64,000 bases of DNA from contig CAHJWN010000014.1 of the NCBI GenBank assembly GCA_903642265.1, positions 1 through 64,000 of the forward strand, written 5' to 3'. Origin of the DNA: Acidobacteriaceae bacterium. GTDB taxonomy: Bacteria; Acidobacteriota; Terriglobia; Terriglobales; Acidobacteriaceae. The notes below the pieces were generated by a model that was given only the letters and a program-made list of their open reading frames with translations, ran no database searches and was not told the origin of the DNA. The position numbers and the translations under genes were made by a program. Positions 36,192-46,585 of this stretch are shown here, piece by piece (position 1 is the first letter of the stretch; every line of letters begins with the position of its first letter).

Positions 36192-36749
36192 ATGTCTGAA
36201 GTTGACACGACTGCCGATCTCAATGCCCCGATTCCTCTAGACCTCCTCTCTGAGGATCTGCGTTGCGGAAAATATGTGATCTTTCGCCTTGCTCATGGTG
36301 AGTATGGGATTGCGATCGAGAACGTTCGCGAGGTGCTGGAGACGCTCGACATCACCACGGTTCCACACTCCCCTGCATGCATCGCGGGCGTAATCAATCT
36401 GCGCGGCAGTGTCGTTCCCGTCATCGATCTTCGCCGCTCGTTAGAGTTACCGGCAGGGCCGCTCACCGGAAAGTTCTGCATCATGGTGATATGGGCTACG
36501 CTTGGCTCGACCGATAAGGTGCTTGGCATTGTCGTTGATGAGGTGCTTGAAGTTCTCAAGCTAAACTCCTCCGACTTTTTGGGATCACACGCTCTTCAGA
36601 AAACATTCGAATTCGGTGAACTGAAGCCGGCGTCCTGCTTTATCGGTGTTGCTCAAGTGCGCGGCAAGTGCAAGCTGCTTCTAAACATTCGCGACTTGCT
36701 CGCCTATCTGAACCTGAACCCATCGAAGGCTCTCCCCGTAACGGCCTGA
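36192..36749 (+). CDS. cheW: CheW chemotaxis coupling protein
   Basis: A 185-residue adaptor that links receptor to CheA. The CheW SH3-like domain runs from YVIFRLAHGEYGIAIENVREV through PAC(I)AGVINLRGSVVPVIDLR to LNIRDLLA. An acidic N-terminal extension of about 25 residues precedes it. GAATCCTCCT supplies a modest ribosome site before ATG 36192. It is followed by cheA at 74 bases. Confidence 0.92.
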   Translation: MSEVDTTADLNAPIPLDLLSEDLRCGKYVIFRLAHGEYGIAIENVREVLETLDITTVPHSPACIAGVINLRGSVVPVIDLRRSLELPAGPLTGKFCIMVIWATLGSTDKVLGIVVDEVLEVLKLNSSDFLGSHALQKTFEFGELKPASCFIGVAQVRGKCKLLLNIRDLLAYLNLNPSKALPVTA

Positions 36750-36823
36750 ATGAACATCAATCTCCGAGCTTTACCAAACGCGCTTATCGACCGACGATTA
36801 GCCAGAATGAAGAAGGCATCCTC

Positions 36824-38578
36824 ATGCTGGAACTAATTGACAGCCTCGCCGCGACAAACACACCCGACACCTCTGGTTTAAGTGCCTTTGCTGCTGATCC
36901 CGAAATGGTCGCTGAGTTCGTCACCGAGTCGCGCGAACACCTCGTAGATGTAGAACAGCGCTTGCTGTTGATCGAGAAAGACGCCTCTGACCTCGAATCA
37001 GTGAACTCAGTCTTTCGTGGCATTCACACGATTAAAGGTCTAGCAGGATTTCTTGAACTGAAGTCGATCCAGAGTATTGCCCACGAAGTGGAAACGCTGC
37101 TGGATCATGCTCGGTCTCAGCGTCTCATTCTCACGCCGCCCCGCGTTGATGTTTTACTTGGAGCTGTCGACTACCTCGCAGTTGAGATTACGCGCGTCCA
37201 GCGTCAGGCAGCGGGAGAGGTCGATAGGCCACCAGCAAGCAATGCTGATCTTCTGCTGAGTCTTGGGGCCGTCGCCAAAGAAGCGACTCTGCTGGTAGAG
37301 GTCGATCCGCGAAAGATTGTGGATCAGCACACGGCCACCTCTCAGCAGACAAAACTGCCAGTTGCCGCAACTCCAACGCAGGCAATCGGCGAGGATAAAA
37401 GACAACAGCCAACATCCGGCCACGCGGATGACTCTACCGTTCGAATCGAGACCGCAAAGCTGGACCGGCTTATGGATGCCGTTGGAGAGTTGGTCATTGC
37501 ACAGACCCTCGTCAGCCATAACCAGCAAGTCGCAGCACTCAGAGACCCTCGCCTTCTCAGCGATCTCGCACTGCTTCACCGCATCACGGAAGAAATTCAG
37601 CGGACTGCGACAAGTATGCGCATGGTGCCTATCAGGCTGCAGTTCCAGAAGACCGCGCGACTGGTCCGCGAGCTGTCACGCCAGGTCGGCAAACAGGTAT
37701 TACTCAGCACTATCGGCGAAGACACTGAACTCGATAAAACGATTACAGAAGAGCTTGCCGGGCCGCTGCTGCATATGGTGCGTAACTCCATCGATCACGG
37801 CATCGAGGGTCCGCAAGAACGCATTCTGGCTGGTAAGGAACCCACAGCACAGATCAGGCTTGCGGCTTACCACGAAGCTTCGCAGGTAGTGATCGAGATC
37901 TCCGACGATGGCCGTGGTCTTAATCGCGAAAGAATCTTAGCGAAGGCCGTCGATCGAAACCTCATTCCACCTGGAGCCCAGCTTTCTGACATGCAGATCT
38001 TTCAACTCATCTTCGCACCCGGATTCTCTACAGCCGAAAAGGTGACCGAGATATCCGGCCGAGGTGTGGGTATGGATGTCGTGCAACGACACGTGCAGCG
38101 CCTGCGCGGGCGCATTGAGATCGAATCGAGGATGGGGTTCGGAACTACTTTCTTCCTCAAGTTCCCTCTAACGTTTGCGCTGATCGAAGGACTAGTCGTG
38201 TTGGTGGGCGATAGCAGCTATATCCTGCCGATTACGTCAGTCATTGAGATCTTCTGCGCCACCGAATCACAGATCTCTTCAACCATCTCCGGCGATGAGA
38301 CAGTCAGGCTGCGCGGAGAGGAAGTCCCTGTCATTCGCTTGCATGACCGCTTCCAAATCAAGCCTCGATCCACCAATGTGGCTGACGGAGTTCTAGTGAT
38401 CACCGAGGCTCATGGCAAGCGATTCTGCCTCTTTCTCGACGAGATGCTTGGAAAGCAGGAGATCGTCGTCAAGAGTCTTGGGTCCGCTTTCAAACAATCA
38501 AAAGAGTTGATGGGTTGTGCCATTCTCTCAGACGGACGCATCGGTCTGATTCTTGATGTGAATGGCATCATGCGTTGA
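36824..38578 (+). CDS. cheA: CheA chemotaxis histidine kinase
   Basis: Autophosphorylating kinase that phosphorylates CheY. It has 584 residues. The HPt domain contains FRGIHTIKGLAGF with H68. A linker of about 70 residues (TKLPVAATPTQAIGEDKRQQ) follows without a recognisable P2 domain. Next come the dimerisation helices (KLDRLMDAVGELVIAQT), ATPase domain (HMVRNSIDHGIE, ISDDGRGLNRE, ISGRGVGMDVVQ) and the C-terminal CheW-like domain. ATG 36824 has AAGAAGG about 9 bases upstream; the frame is open into cheW but without support. Cluster position and CheW/CheY neighbours support identity. Confidence 0.94.
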   Translation: MLELIDSLAATNTPDTSGLSAFAADPEMVAEFVTESREHLVDVEQRLLLIEKDASDLESVNSVFRGIHTIKGLAGFLELKSIQSIAHEVETLLDHARSQRLILTPPRVDVLLGAVDYLAVEITRVQRQAAGEVDRPPASNADLLLSLGAVAKEATLLVEVDPRKIVDQHTATSQQTKLPVAATPTQAIGEDKRQQPTSGHADDSTVRIETAKLDRLMDAVGELVIAQTLVSHNQQVAALRDPRLLSDLALLHRITEEIQRTATSMRMVPIRLQFQKTARLVRELSRQVGKQVLLSTIGEDTELDKTITEELAGPLLHMVRNSIDHGIEGPQERILAGKEPTAQIRLAAYHEASQVVIEISDDGRGLNRERILAKAVDRNLIPPGAQLSDMQIFQLIFAPGFSTAEKVTEISGRGVGMDVVQRHVQRLRGRIEIESRMGFGTTFFLKFPLTFALIEGLVVLVGDSSYILPITSVIEIFCATESQISSTISGDETVRLRGEEVPVIRLHDRFQIKPRSTNVADGVLVITEAHGKRFCLFLDEMLGKQEIVVKSLGSAFKQSKELMGCAILSDGRIGLILDVNGIMR

Positions 38579-38614
38579 CTCAGCCTGCCGATACTTCAGT
38601 CAAGGAGAACTTCC

Positions 38615-38992
38615 ATGCGGGGATCCATTTTGATTGTCGATGATTCGGCAATGATGCGGAAGATTATTCTTCGAGCCCTTACCCTGGCCGGCCTTGAGTT
38701 TCAGAGGGTCATTGAGGCGGGCGACGGCGCCGAGGCGCTGGAGATCCTAAAGGTGCAAACGGTCGAGCTCATTATGTGCGATATCAATATGCCCGTTATG
38801 AACGGTCTTGATATGTTGAAGAACTTGCGTGCGCTGAACCTTGCAGTTGATGTACCCATTGTGATGGTGACCACTGAAAGCAGCTCTGAACATGTCCGCC
38901 AGGCTGTCGCTGTCGGTGCGAGCGGGTATATCCGCAAGCCTTTTACTCCGGATCAGGTAAAGCAGAAGGTGATCCCGCTACTGGCAGCCTAG
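38615..38992 (+). CDS. cheY: CheY-like single-domain response regulator
   Basis: A 125-residue receiver. Acidic pair D9-D10, phospho-acceptor D56 (MCDINMP), T86 (VMVTTESS) and K108 (YIRKPF) are all present, so it should be functional. No output domain. AAGGAGAA precedes the ATG. It is 36 bases after cheA and 39 before cheX, matching its role as the diffusible signal of this cluster. Confidence 0.93.
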   Translation: MRGSILIVDDSAMMRKIILRALTLAGLEFQRVIEAGDGAEALEILKVQTVELIMCDINMPVMNGLDMLKNLRALNLAVDVPIVMVTTESSSEHVRQAVAVGASGYIRKPFTPDQVKQKVIPLLAA

Positions 38993-39031
38993 ATATTAAT
39001 ACTTTCAATCCATCACTACTGAGAACCCACC

Positions 39032-39577
39032 ATGGCTGAAACGAACCTCGCTGAGGTTGTTCCATCACCGCAGCTTGACATCTTCTCTGAAGGAAATCTG
39101 CAGCTTCTTGACGAGACGGTACGCGAAGTCTTTAGTGTTCAGTTTGGTATGGATGTCTTGCTGTGCGTACGAGCAAACGCAACGAACGATACAGCGGCTC
39201 GGCGCAACGAACAAACCGCACTTATCGGATTTGCCGGTGCATTAACGGGAATGTGCGAGCTCAGGCTCAGCATTGCTGCCTCGGTGGCCGTTACCCAGGC
39301 TATGCTCCCCGACACCGTCATTGTAGAAGGAAGCGACTGGATTTGTGACGCCGTTGGCGAGCTCTGTAATTTACTCGCTGGAGGCTGGAAGAACCGTTTG
39401 CCGCAGCTTGGAGCTGGTTGTTCGCTCACCCCTCCTACCGTTATCGCTGGCGAGCAATACGAGGTCCATAGACCGGCTAGTCTTCAATCAAATCGTCGAA
39501 CGTACTCCTTCGGTGGGCAGCATTTGCTTGTGCTTACCTTAATCTACGATCCAGAACAGGTTCTTCAACGCAAGTAG
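39032..39577 (+). CDS. cheX: CheX-like CheY-P phosphatase
   Basis: A 181-residue protein of the CheC/CheX/FliY fold. The single phosphatase helix DAVGELCNLLAGGWKN has the E-x-x-N pair at 110 and 113, as in CheX (CheC has two). An additional N-terminal stretch is present and the C-terminal strand pair is typical. It would terminate signalling by dephosphorylating the neighbouring CheY. Its last 13 bases overlap the convergent amidohydrolase gene. Confidence 0.82.
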   Translation: MAETNLAEVVPSPQLDIFSEGNLQLLDETVREVFSVQFGMDVLLCVRANATNDTAARRNEQTALIGFAGALTGMCELRLSIAASVAVTQAMLPDTVIVEGSDWICDAVGELCNLLAGGWKNRLPQLGAGCSLTPPTVIAGEQYEVHRPASLQSNRRTYSFGGQHLLVLTLIYDPEQVLQRK

Positions 39578-40854
39578 ATCACTCCGCCTTTCATTACGAA
39601 CTTCACTGACTTCATGACCTTGATGTCTTCAGTCGGGTTACCCGGCACAGCTAAGACATCTGCGTAATATCCCGCTTTAAGCTGTCCGAGCTGGCCCTCC
39701 CACCCGAGTAGCCTTGCACCGTTCAGCATGTCTGCCTGCAGCACATCCAATGGCTTCATTCCATACTCAACCATAAGTTCCAGCTCTCTTGCCTGCGTTC
39801 CGTGAGGAAATGGCCCAACATCGCTTCCAACAGCCATCGGAACACCGGCGGCAAGTTGCTTCTTGAACTCCGCAGCGTGGAGTGCTTGAAGTTGCCGTTC
39901 CAACGCGGCACGCTCTGGTGAAGCTATATGCGCGGCAAAGTATTCGGTAATTGCAAAGGTCGGTACGGCGAAGATCATCTTCGCCTTCATCGAGGCCATT
40001 GTTTCCTCGCTAAGTTGATACGCATGGTCAACGGAGACGACTCCCGCCGCGACCGCATATCCGGTCCCTGGTTCAGCGGTTGCATGAACGGCAACGTGCG
40101 TTCCTTGCCTTCTCGCCTCGCCAACTGCTGCGGCGAGTTCAGCTTCCGTGTATTGGTATGGCGCTCCAAAAACTCCATCAACGAGTCTATCCTTACCCGT
40201 TTCGTAGATCTTGATGAAATCGGCTCCTCCCTTCATCTCCTCGCGCACTACCCTCACCAGATCGTTCGCCGAATCTGCATAGGTCGCATTTGAAAGCACT
40301 TTCTGCTCCGGGTTGAAGCCGATTGCGTCTTCATGCCCACCGGTAATGTCAATGGCATTTCCACATATACGCATCCTCGGCCCAGGAATTACGCCTGAGT
40401 CAATTGCATTCCTCACTGCTGAATCAGCTGATTGCGCGCCTTCCGTGCCCATGTCACGCTCGGCCGTGAACCCTGCCATCAGGTCAGCCTTGGCAGCGCT
40501 TGCTGCGATCAACGTGCGCTGCGGAACACTTTCTTCGATGGTCTGGAGGTCCTCATCGCCGGGATGCAAAAACAGGTGCACATGCGCATCAATCATCCCA
40601 GGCATCAGCGTCTTATCACCCAAGTCGATCACCTCTGCACCTGCGGGCCGAGTTACCTTCGAGCCCACTTCGGCTATACGGTCGCCACGCACCAGCACTT
40701 CGCCCGGTGCTGTGATGTTCCCAGTCGCAACATCGAGCAGCCGCGCAGCATGCAACACGACGATCTGCTTCGGCTCCGCCAACTGTGCGGCTGCACTTGT
40801 CGCCACCAAGAGAAATCCACTCAAAGCAGAATAGATCAGAAAAGAAGTTTTCAT
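39565..40854 (-). CDS. Secreted amidohydrolase-family protein
   Basis: A 429-residue protein with a signal peptide (FLIYSALSGFLLVATSAAA-Q). The metal-dependent hydrolase barrel includes MPGMIDAHVHLFL (HxH), FIKIYETGKDR supplying the lysine position, HVAVHATAEPG, SVDHAYQLSE, and AVGSDVGPFPHG with the distal aspartate. It groups with imidazolonepropionase-like/prolidase-like enzymes of the amidohydrolase superfamily; the substrate is unknown. It starts 32 bases after metX in the same direction, so cotranscription with met genes is possible. No ribosome site is evident. Confidence 0.85.
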   Translation of the reverse strand: MKTSFLIYSALSGFLLVATSAAAQLAEPKQIVVLHAARLLDVATGNITAPGEVLVRGDRIAEVGSKVTRPAGAEVIDLGDKTLMPGMIDAHVHLFLHPGDEDLQTIEESVPQRTLIAASAAKADLMAGFTAERDMGTEGAQSADSAVRNAIDSGVIPGPRMRICGNAIDITGGHEDAIGFNPEQKVLSNATYADSANDLVRVVREEMKGGADFIKIYETGKDRLVDGVFGAPYQYTEAELAAAVGEARRQGTHVAVHATAEPGTGYAVAAGVVSVDHAYQLSEETMASMKAKMIFAVPTFAITEYFAAHIASPERAALERQLQALHAAEFKKQLAAGVPMAVGSDVGPFPHGTQARELELMVEYGMKPLDVLQADMLNGARLLGWEGQLGQLKAGYYADVLAVPGNPTEDIKVMKSVKFVMKGGVIYLR

Positions 40855-40886
40855 AGTTAGAGCAGAATACCGTGAAGTCTCTGCGC

Positions 40887-43333
<2,447 letters not shown>

Positions 43334-43361
43334 CTATTGTTTCGTAAGATGCTGCGTACAT

Positions 43362-43391
43362 AAAAATGCCCGCTCTCCAAAAGGAGCGGGC
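43362..43391 (-). terminator. Intrinsic terminator in the metY leader
   Basis: Stem GCCCGCTC / GAGCGGGC with an 8-base loop followed by ATTTTTA on the minus strand, 47 bases before the metY start. It either ends the upstream TonB-like transcript or attenuates metY. Confidence 0.85.
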
Positions 43392-43563
43392 GGTCTGGAA
43401 AGTTGTCTCTTGTACGACTATCGCAATCGACCCATCCCACACCGCCCCGCCAAGCCACTACACGGGGGTGGACACGTCATCGCCAACGCAATCGGGAGGG
43501 TACTGCAATTCATCCCGCAAGTATGCTCCAGCCAGCAGCTTGATTGCAACCGGCTCGGAGCAA
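43392..43563 (-). promoter_or_regulatory. Candidate cis-regulatory leader of metY
   Basis: The 170-base stretch between the tonB-like stop and the terminator contains GGGCGGT (complement of 43441-43447). It can pair with ACCGCCC (complement of 43388-43394), which includes the 5' arm of the terminator. The pairing would open the terminator. The segment also carries CGATTGCG twice. None of the known S-box, SAM-II or SAH consensus cores is recognised. Function is inference. Confidence 0.35.
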
Positions 43564-44187
43564 TCAGCCGCGTTCATAGTGGAAATGCAGCTCCTGCTCG
43601 CTCGACACCGGGGTACCGTTCCTTGTAGCAGGGCTGTACGTCCACGTACGAACCTCCGCAATCACTTCATCATCGATGGGATGTCCCAAACCTTTCAGCA
43701 GCGTCAGGTCTGCGATTTTGCCGTGTACATCGATTACCGCATTTAGAACCACATCGCCCTGTGTTCCAGGTGGCAGAGTCGACAGGTCCGGCTTGGGGTG
43801 CGGAAAGTAAGTCAGCTGCGCCATGTTTATTTCGCCATCGCCCAATCCGCTTTGTGCCGTGTTGCCCGCGCCTCGCTCTACATTCCGGGCGACCACCTTC
43901 TCCGGTGCGGTCTTCGCTTGTACAGCGGGTGCCTTCGTCTCTAGCTTCGGGCTGTCCGTAACCTTCGACGCGAGTTCACTCGCTGCATGCTCTGGACTAC
44001 CCGCTGCATAGTAGGTCAGCAGCCGAACGCCATCTTTCGCTCCTGGTAATTTGTAGGCCGCAATCTTCGGAGCGCGCTGGAACGCTCCCAGCGCGACCAG
44101 CAAAAAAATGCAATGTACAGCAACCGAACTTGCACCTTGCCGCAGACGGAATCGCTCTGTCCCCACAATCGCATTCGTCAGATTCAT
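43564..44187 (-). CDS. TonB-family energy-transducer-like protein
   Basis: A 207-residue inner-membrane protein. One N-terminal membrane helix (ASSVAVHCIFLLVALGAF) precedes a disordered, lysine/alanine-rich periplasmic linker. The TonB C-terminal fold includes GDVVLNAVIDVHGKIADLTLLKG, then DEVIAEVRTWTYSPATRNG. The linker is not the classical proline-rich (PKP) type. No ExbB/ExbD genes are near. It may couple a TonB-dependent receptor, or act in an unrelated envelope role. Confidence 0.78.
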   Translation of the reverse strand: MNLTNAIVGTERFRLRQGASSVAVHCIFLLVALGAFQRAPKIAAYKLPGAKDGVRLLTYYAAGSPEHAASELASKVTDSPKLETKAPAVQAKTAPEKVVARNVERGAGNTAQSGLGDGEINMAQLTYFPHPKPDLSTLPPGTQGDVVLNAVIDVHGKIADLTLLKGLGHPIDDEVIAEVRTWTYSPATRNGTPVSSEQELHFHYERG

Positions 44188-44266
44188 CAGGGCTTTGCTC
44201 CCGGTCGCTTTCCTGTAAGACTCATCACAAGCCCCAGCGCTTCCTCAACATGCATTTAGATCTCTT

Positions 44267-46096
44267 CTAACCTGCTTTTTCTGTCAGTTCCGCCCACCGT
44301 GCGTACAGCGCATCGGCCGACTCCTGCGCCTTCTCCATCTCGGCGAGGGCTGCCGTCAACCTTATCGAGTCGACCGCAACGTCATTGTCGTCGAGCAACT
44401 CGCGTGCGGCCTGTAACCTGTCCTCCGCCGCATCTACCGCAGCCTCGATACCGGCGTACTCGCGAGCCTCCAGATACGACAGCTTCTTCTTTCCGCCTGC
44501 TGCAGTCGGCTCAGGAGCGCTCAACGCTGCCACTGCTGTTCCTGCAGCGCCTGGCGCAATCGAAGCCGCGATGACCTCTTCACCCTTGATCCCAGCCCCT
44601 TGTTCCCATTGCGAGTAGTCGGCAAATCGCTGCGCGCCGCCGCGACCATCCAGTCCGAGCACCGTAGTTGAGACACGATCGAGCATGTAGCGATCGTGCG
44701 TCACCAAGACCAATGCGCCGGTGTATTCCAGCAGGCTTTCCTCAAGAATCTCGAGTGTGGCAATATCCAGATCGTTCGTCGGCTCATCGAGCAGCAGCAG
44801 ATCCGCTGGCTCCAGCATCAGCTTTGCAATCAGTACACGTGCCCGCTCGCCACCAGAAAGACGCTCTACCGGTTGATTCAGCTGCTCGCTCGTAAACAGG
44901 AACTTGGTCGCGTAACTAGCCACATGAACTACGCGGCCCTGGTAGACGACCGAATCCGAGTCAGGAGCAAGCGCCCGACGTAAGGTCAAACTTTCGTCAA
45001 GCTCCCTCGTCTGGGAGAAATAAACAATCTTGAGCGAAGCCGCAAGCTTCAACGTCCCCGCCAAAGGCTGTAACTCGCCCGTAAGCAGACGTAGCAGCGT
45101 TGTCTTTCCGCTTCCGTTCGGCCCAACAAGGCCAACGCGCATTCCTGATGTGATAAGGAAGTTCAGGTCCTCAACAATCTTCCGATCACCCAGCACGACG
45201 CTGACACCTTCCATCTCCACCAGCCGCTTGGTCTGCCGCTCGGTGGCTGAAAAGTCGATTCCCGCGCTCGCAGTCTGCGTCCGAGAGTTGACCTCCTTCA
45301 ACTGTCCAATTAACTCCTGTGCGCTGTCGATACGCGCCTTCGACTTGGTTGTTCGCGCCTTTGGCCCGCGTCGCAGCCAGTCGGTCTCGATCTTTACGCG
45401 GTTCTTGAGCGCATCCTGCAGCTTCGTCTGCGCCTCCAAATACTGCTCTTTACCTTCAAGAAACTTGCTGTAACTTCCCTTCACCCGTAGCAGGCCGTCC
45501 GCATAGACGCGGTTCAGTTCCACCATCTCCTCGGCCGTATTTTCCAGGAAATATCGATCATGCGAGACCATCACGACAGCCGAGTCGGTCTCTTTCACGA
45601 TCTGCTCCAGCCACGCAATACCCGCCAGATCAAGATGGTTTGTAGGCTCATCGAGCAGAAGCACATCAGGCTTGGTAACGATTGCTTCAGCGATCGCAAG
45701 TCGCTTCCTCCAACCTCCTGAGAGCCTCGCCGCCTCGGCTTCAAGCGATGGAAATCCGGTACGGCCGGACGTCTCACGCAGTCGCCCCTCACGTTCAGCT
45801 TCGGGAATGCCAGCATTCGCCAAAGCCTTCTCAAGCACGTCGCGTACCGTCAACTTCGGCGCAAAGACAGACTCCTGCTGCACGTAGCCAACCCGCGCCC
45901 GCTTACGAATCGCTACATCGCCGGCATCAGCGTCTTCATCTCCTGCAAGGACCCTCAGCAGGGTGCTCTTACCGGCACCATTCGGGCCGATGAGGCCAAT
46001 GTGGTCGCCGTCCGAAACTGTAAACGAGATGTCATGGAACAGTGCGTTTGCACCAAAGGCTTTGGTCAGCCCCTGCGCATTTAGGATTGGTGGCAT
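44267..46096 (-). CDS. ABC-F family ATPase, Uup-like
   Basis: A 609-residue cytoplasmic protein with two ABC cassettes and no membrane domain. Cassette 1 has GPNGAGKST, LSGGWRKR and LLLLDEPTNHLD; cassette 2 has GPNGSGKTT, LSGGERAR and LLLLDEPTNDLD. The inter-cassette P-site linker is charged (RRGPKARTTKSKARID). The C-terminal coiled-coil DNA-binding-like domain (YAGIEAAVDAAEDRLQAAREL) is characteristic of Uup. ABC-F proteins act on stalled ribosomes, and Uup also affects precise transposon excision. Start MPPILNAQGLTKAFG is standard. Confidence 0.92.
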   Translation of the reverse strand: MPPILNAQGLTKAFGANALFHDISFTVSDGDHIGLIGPNGAGKSTLLRVLAGDEDADAGDVAIRKRARVGYVQQESVFAPKLTVRDVLEKALANAGIPEAEREGRLRETSGRTGFPSLEAEAARLSGGWRKRLAIAEAIVTKPDVLLLDEPTNHLDLAGIAWLEQIVKETDSAVVMVSHDRYFLENTAEEMVELNRVYADGLLRVKGSYSKFLEGKEQYLEAQTKLQDALKNRVKIETDWLRRGPKARTTKSKARIDSAQELIGQLKEVNSRTQTASAGIDFSATERQTKRLVEMEGVSVVLGDRKIVEDLNFLITSGMRVGLVGPNGSGKTTLLRLLTGELQPLAGTLKLAASLKIVYFSQTRELDESLTLRRALAPDSDSVVYQGRVVHVASYATKFLFTSEQLNQPVERLSGGERARVLIAKLMLEPADLLLLDEPTNDLDIATLEILEESLLEYTGALVLVTHDRYMLDRVSTTVLGLDGRGGAQRFADYSQWEQGAGIKGEEVIAASIAPGAAGTAVAALSAPEPTAAGGKKKLSYLEAREYAGIEAAVDAAEDRLQAARELLDDNDVAVDSIRLTAALAEMEKAQESADALYARWAELTEKAG

Positions 46097-46191
46097 TTCT
46101 CCAGTTTACCGCCGCGCCTGCCCACAACCTAATTCCTGGCAGCACCACGGTCTGATCGCACTTCTCTACTTCACATCTGTTCCCAAAGCTG

Positions 46192-46500
46192 CTAATCCAG
46201 ATCGAACTCTCGTAACGGCCTTTCGGTCAATGGAGACTCCTTCGCCTTCTTCACAGCTTCGGCAAACTTCTTTGCCATGACGTCATCCTTATTCTTCTCC
46301 GCATCCACAGACTGCCGGAACAGGCTCTCCCTGCGCTCGTCGCTTTCCCGCAACGCCTTTGCCGCATCGCCGAAGTCTTCGAACATCTTCTTCTTCGGCG
46401 CTGAGGTATGAGCAATGATCGCCCGGCTCACCGGATCGATCTTCAAGATTCCCCCGCAGTCCGGACACGTGACGTCAAATGGCTGGTCGCTGAGACTCAT
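46192..46500 (-). CDS. Small protein with a CPxCG motif
   Basis: A 102-residue cytoplasmic protein. A short N-terminal strand and CPDCGG (one half of a zinc knuckle, only two cysteines) precede VSRAIIAHTSAPKKKMFEDF. The rest is a highly charged helix. No signal peptide and no catalytic motif. The start at 46500 is chosen because GAGGTG lies about 10 bases upstream; a start five codons earlier is possible. Similar small proteins are widespread in acidobacteria in my recollection, with no known function. Confidence 0.65.
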   Translation of the reverse strand: MSLSDQPFDVTCPDCGGILKIDPVSRAIIAHTSAPKKKMFEDFGDAAKALRESDERRESLFRQSVDAEKNKDDVMAKKFAEAVKKAKESPLTERPLREFDLD

Positions 46501-46585
46501 CTGTTGACACCTCAACGTCTATTCTAATCACGCCTCATTCTTGTCTTCCGCAGAGACTGCGGAATCACTTGGTGGGCGCATCAGC

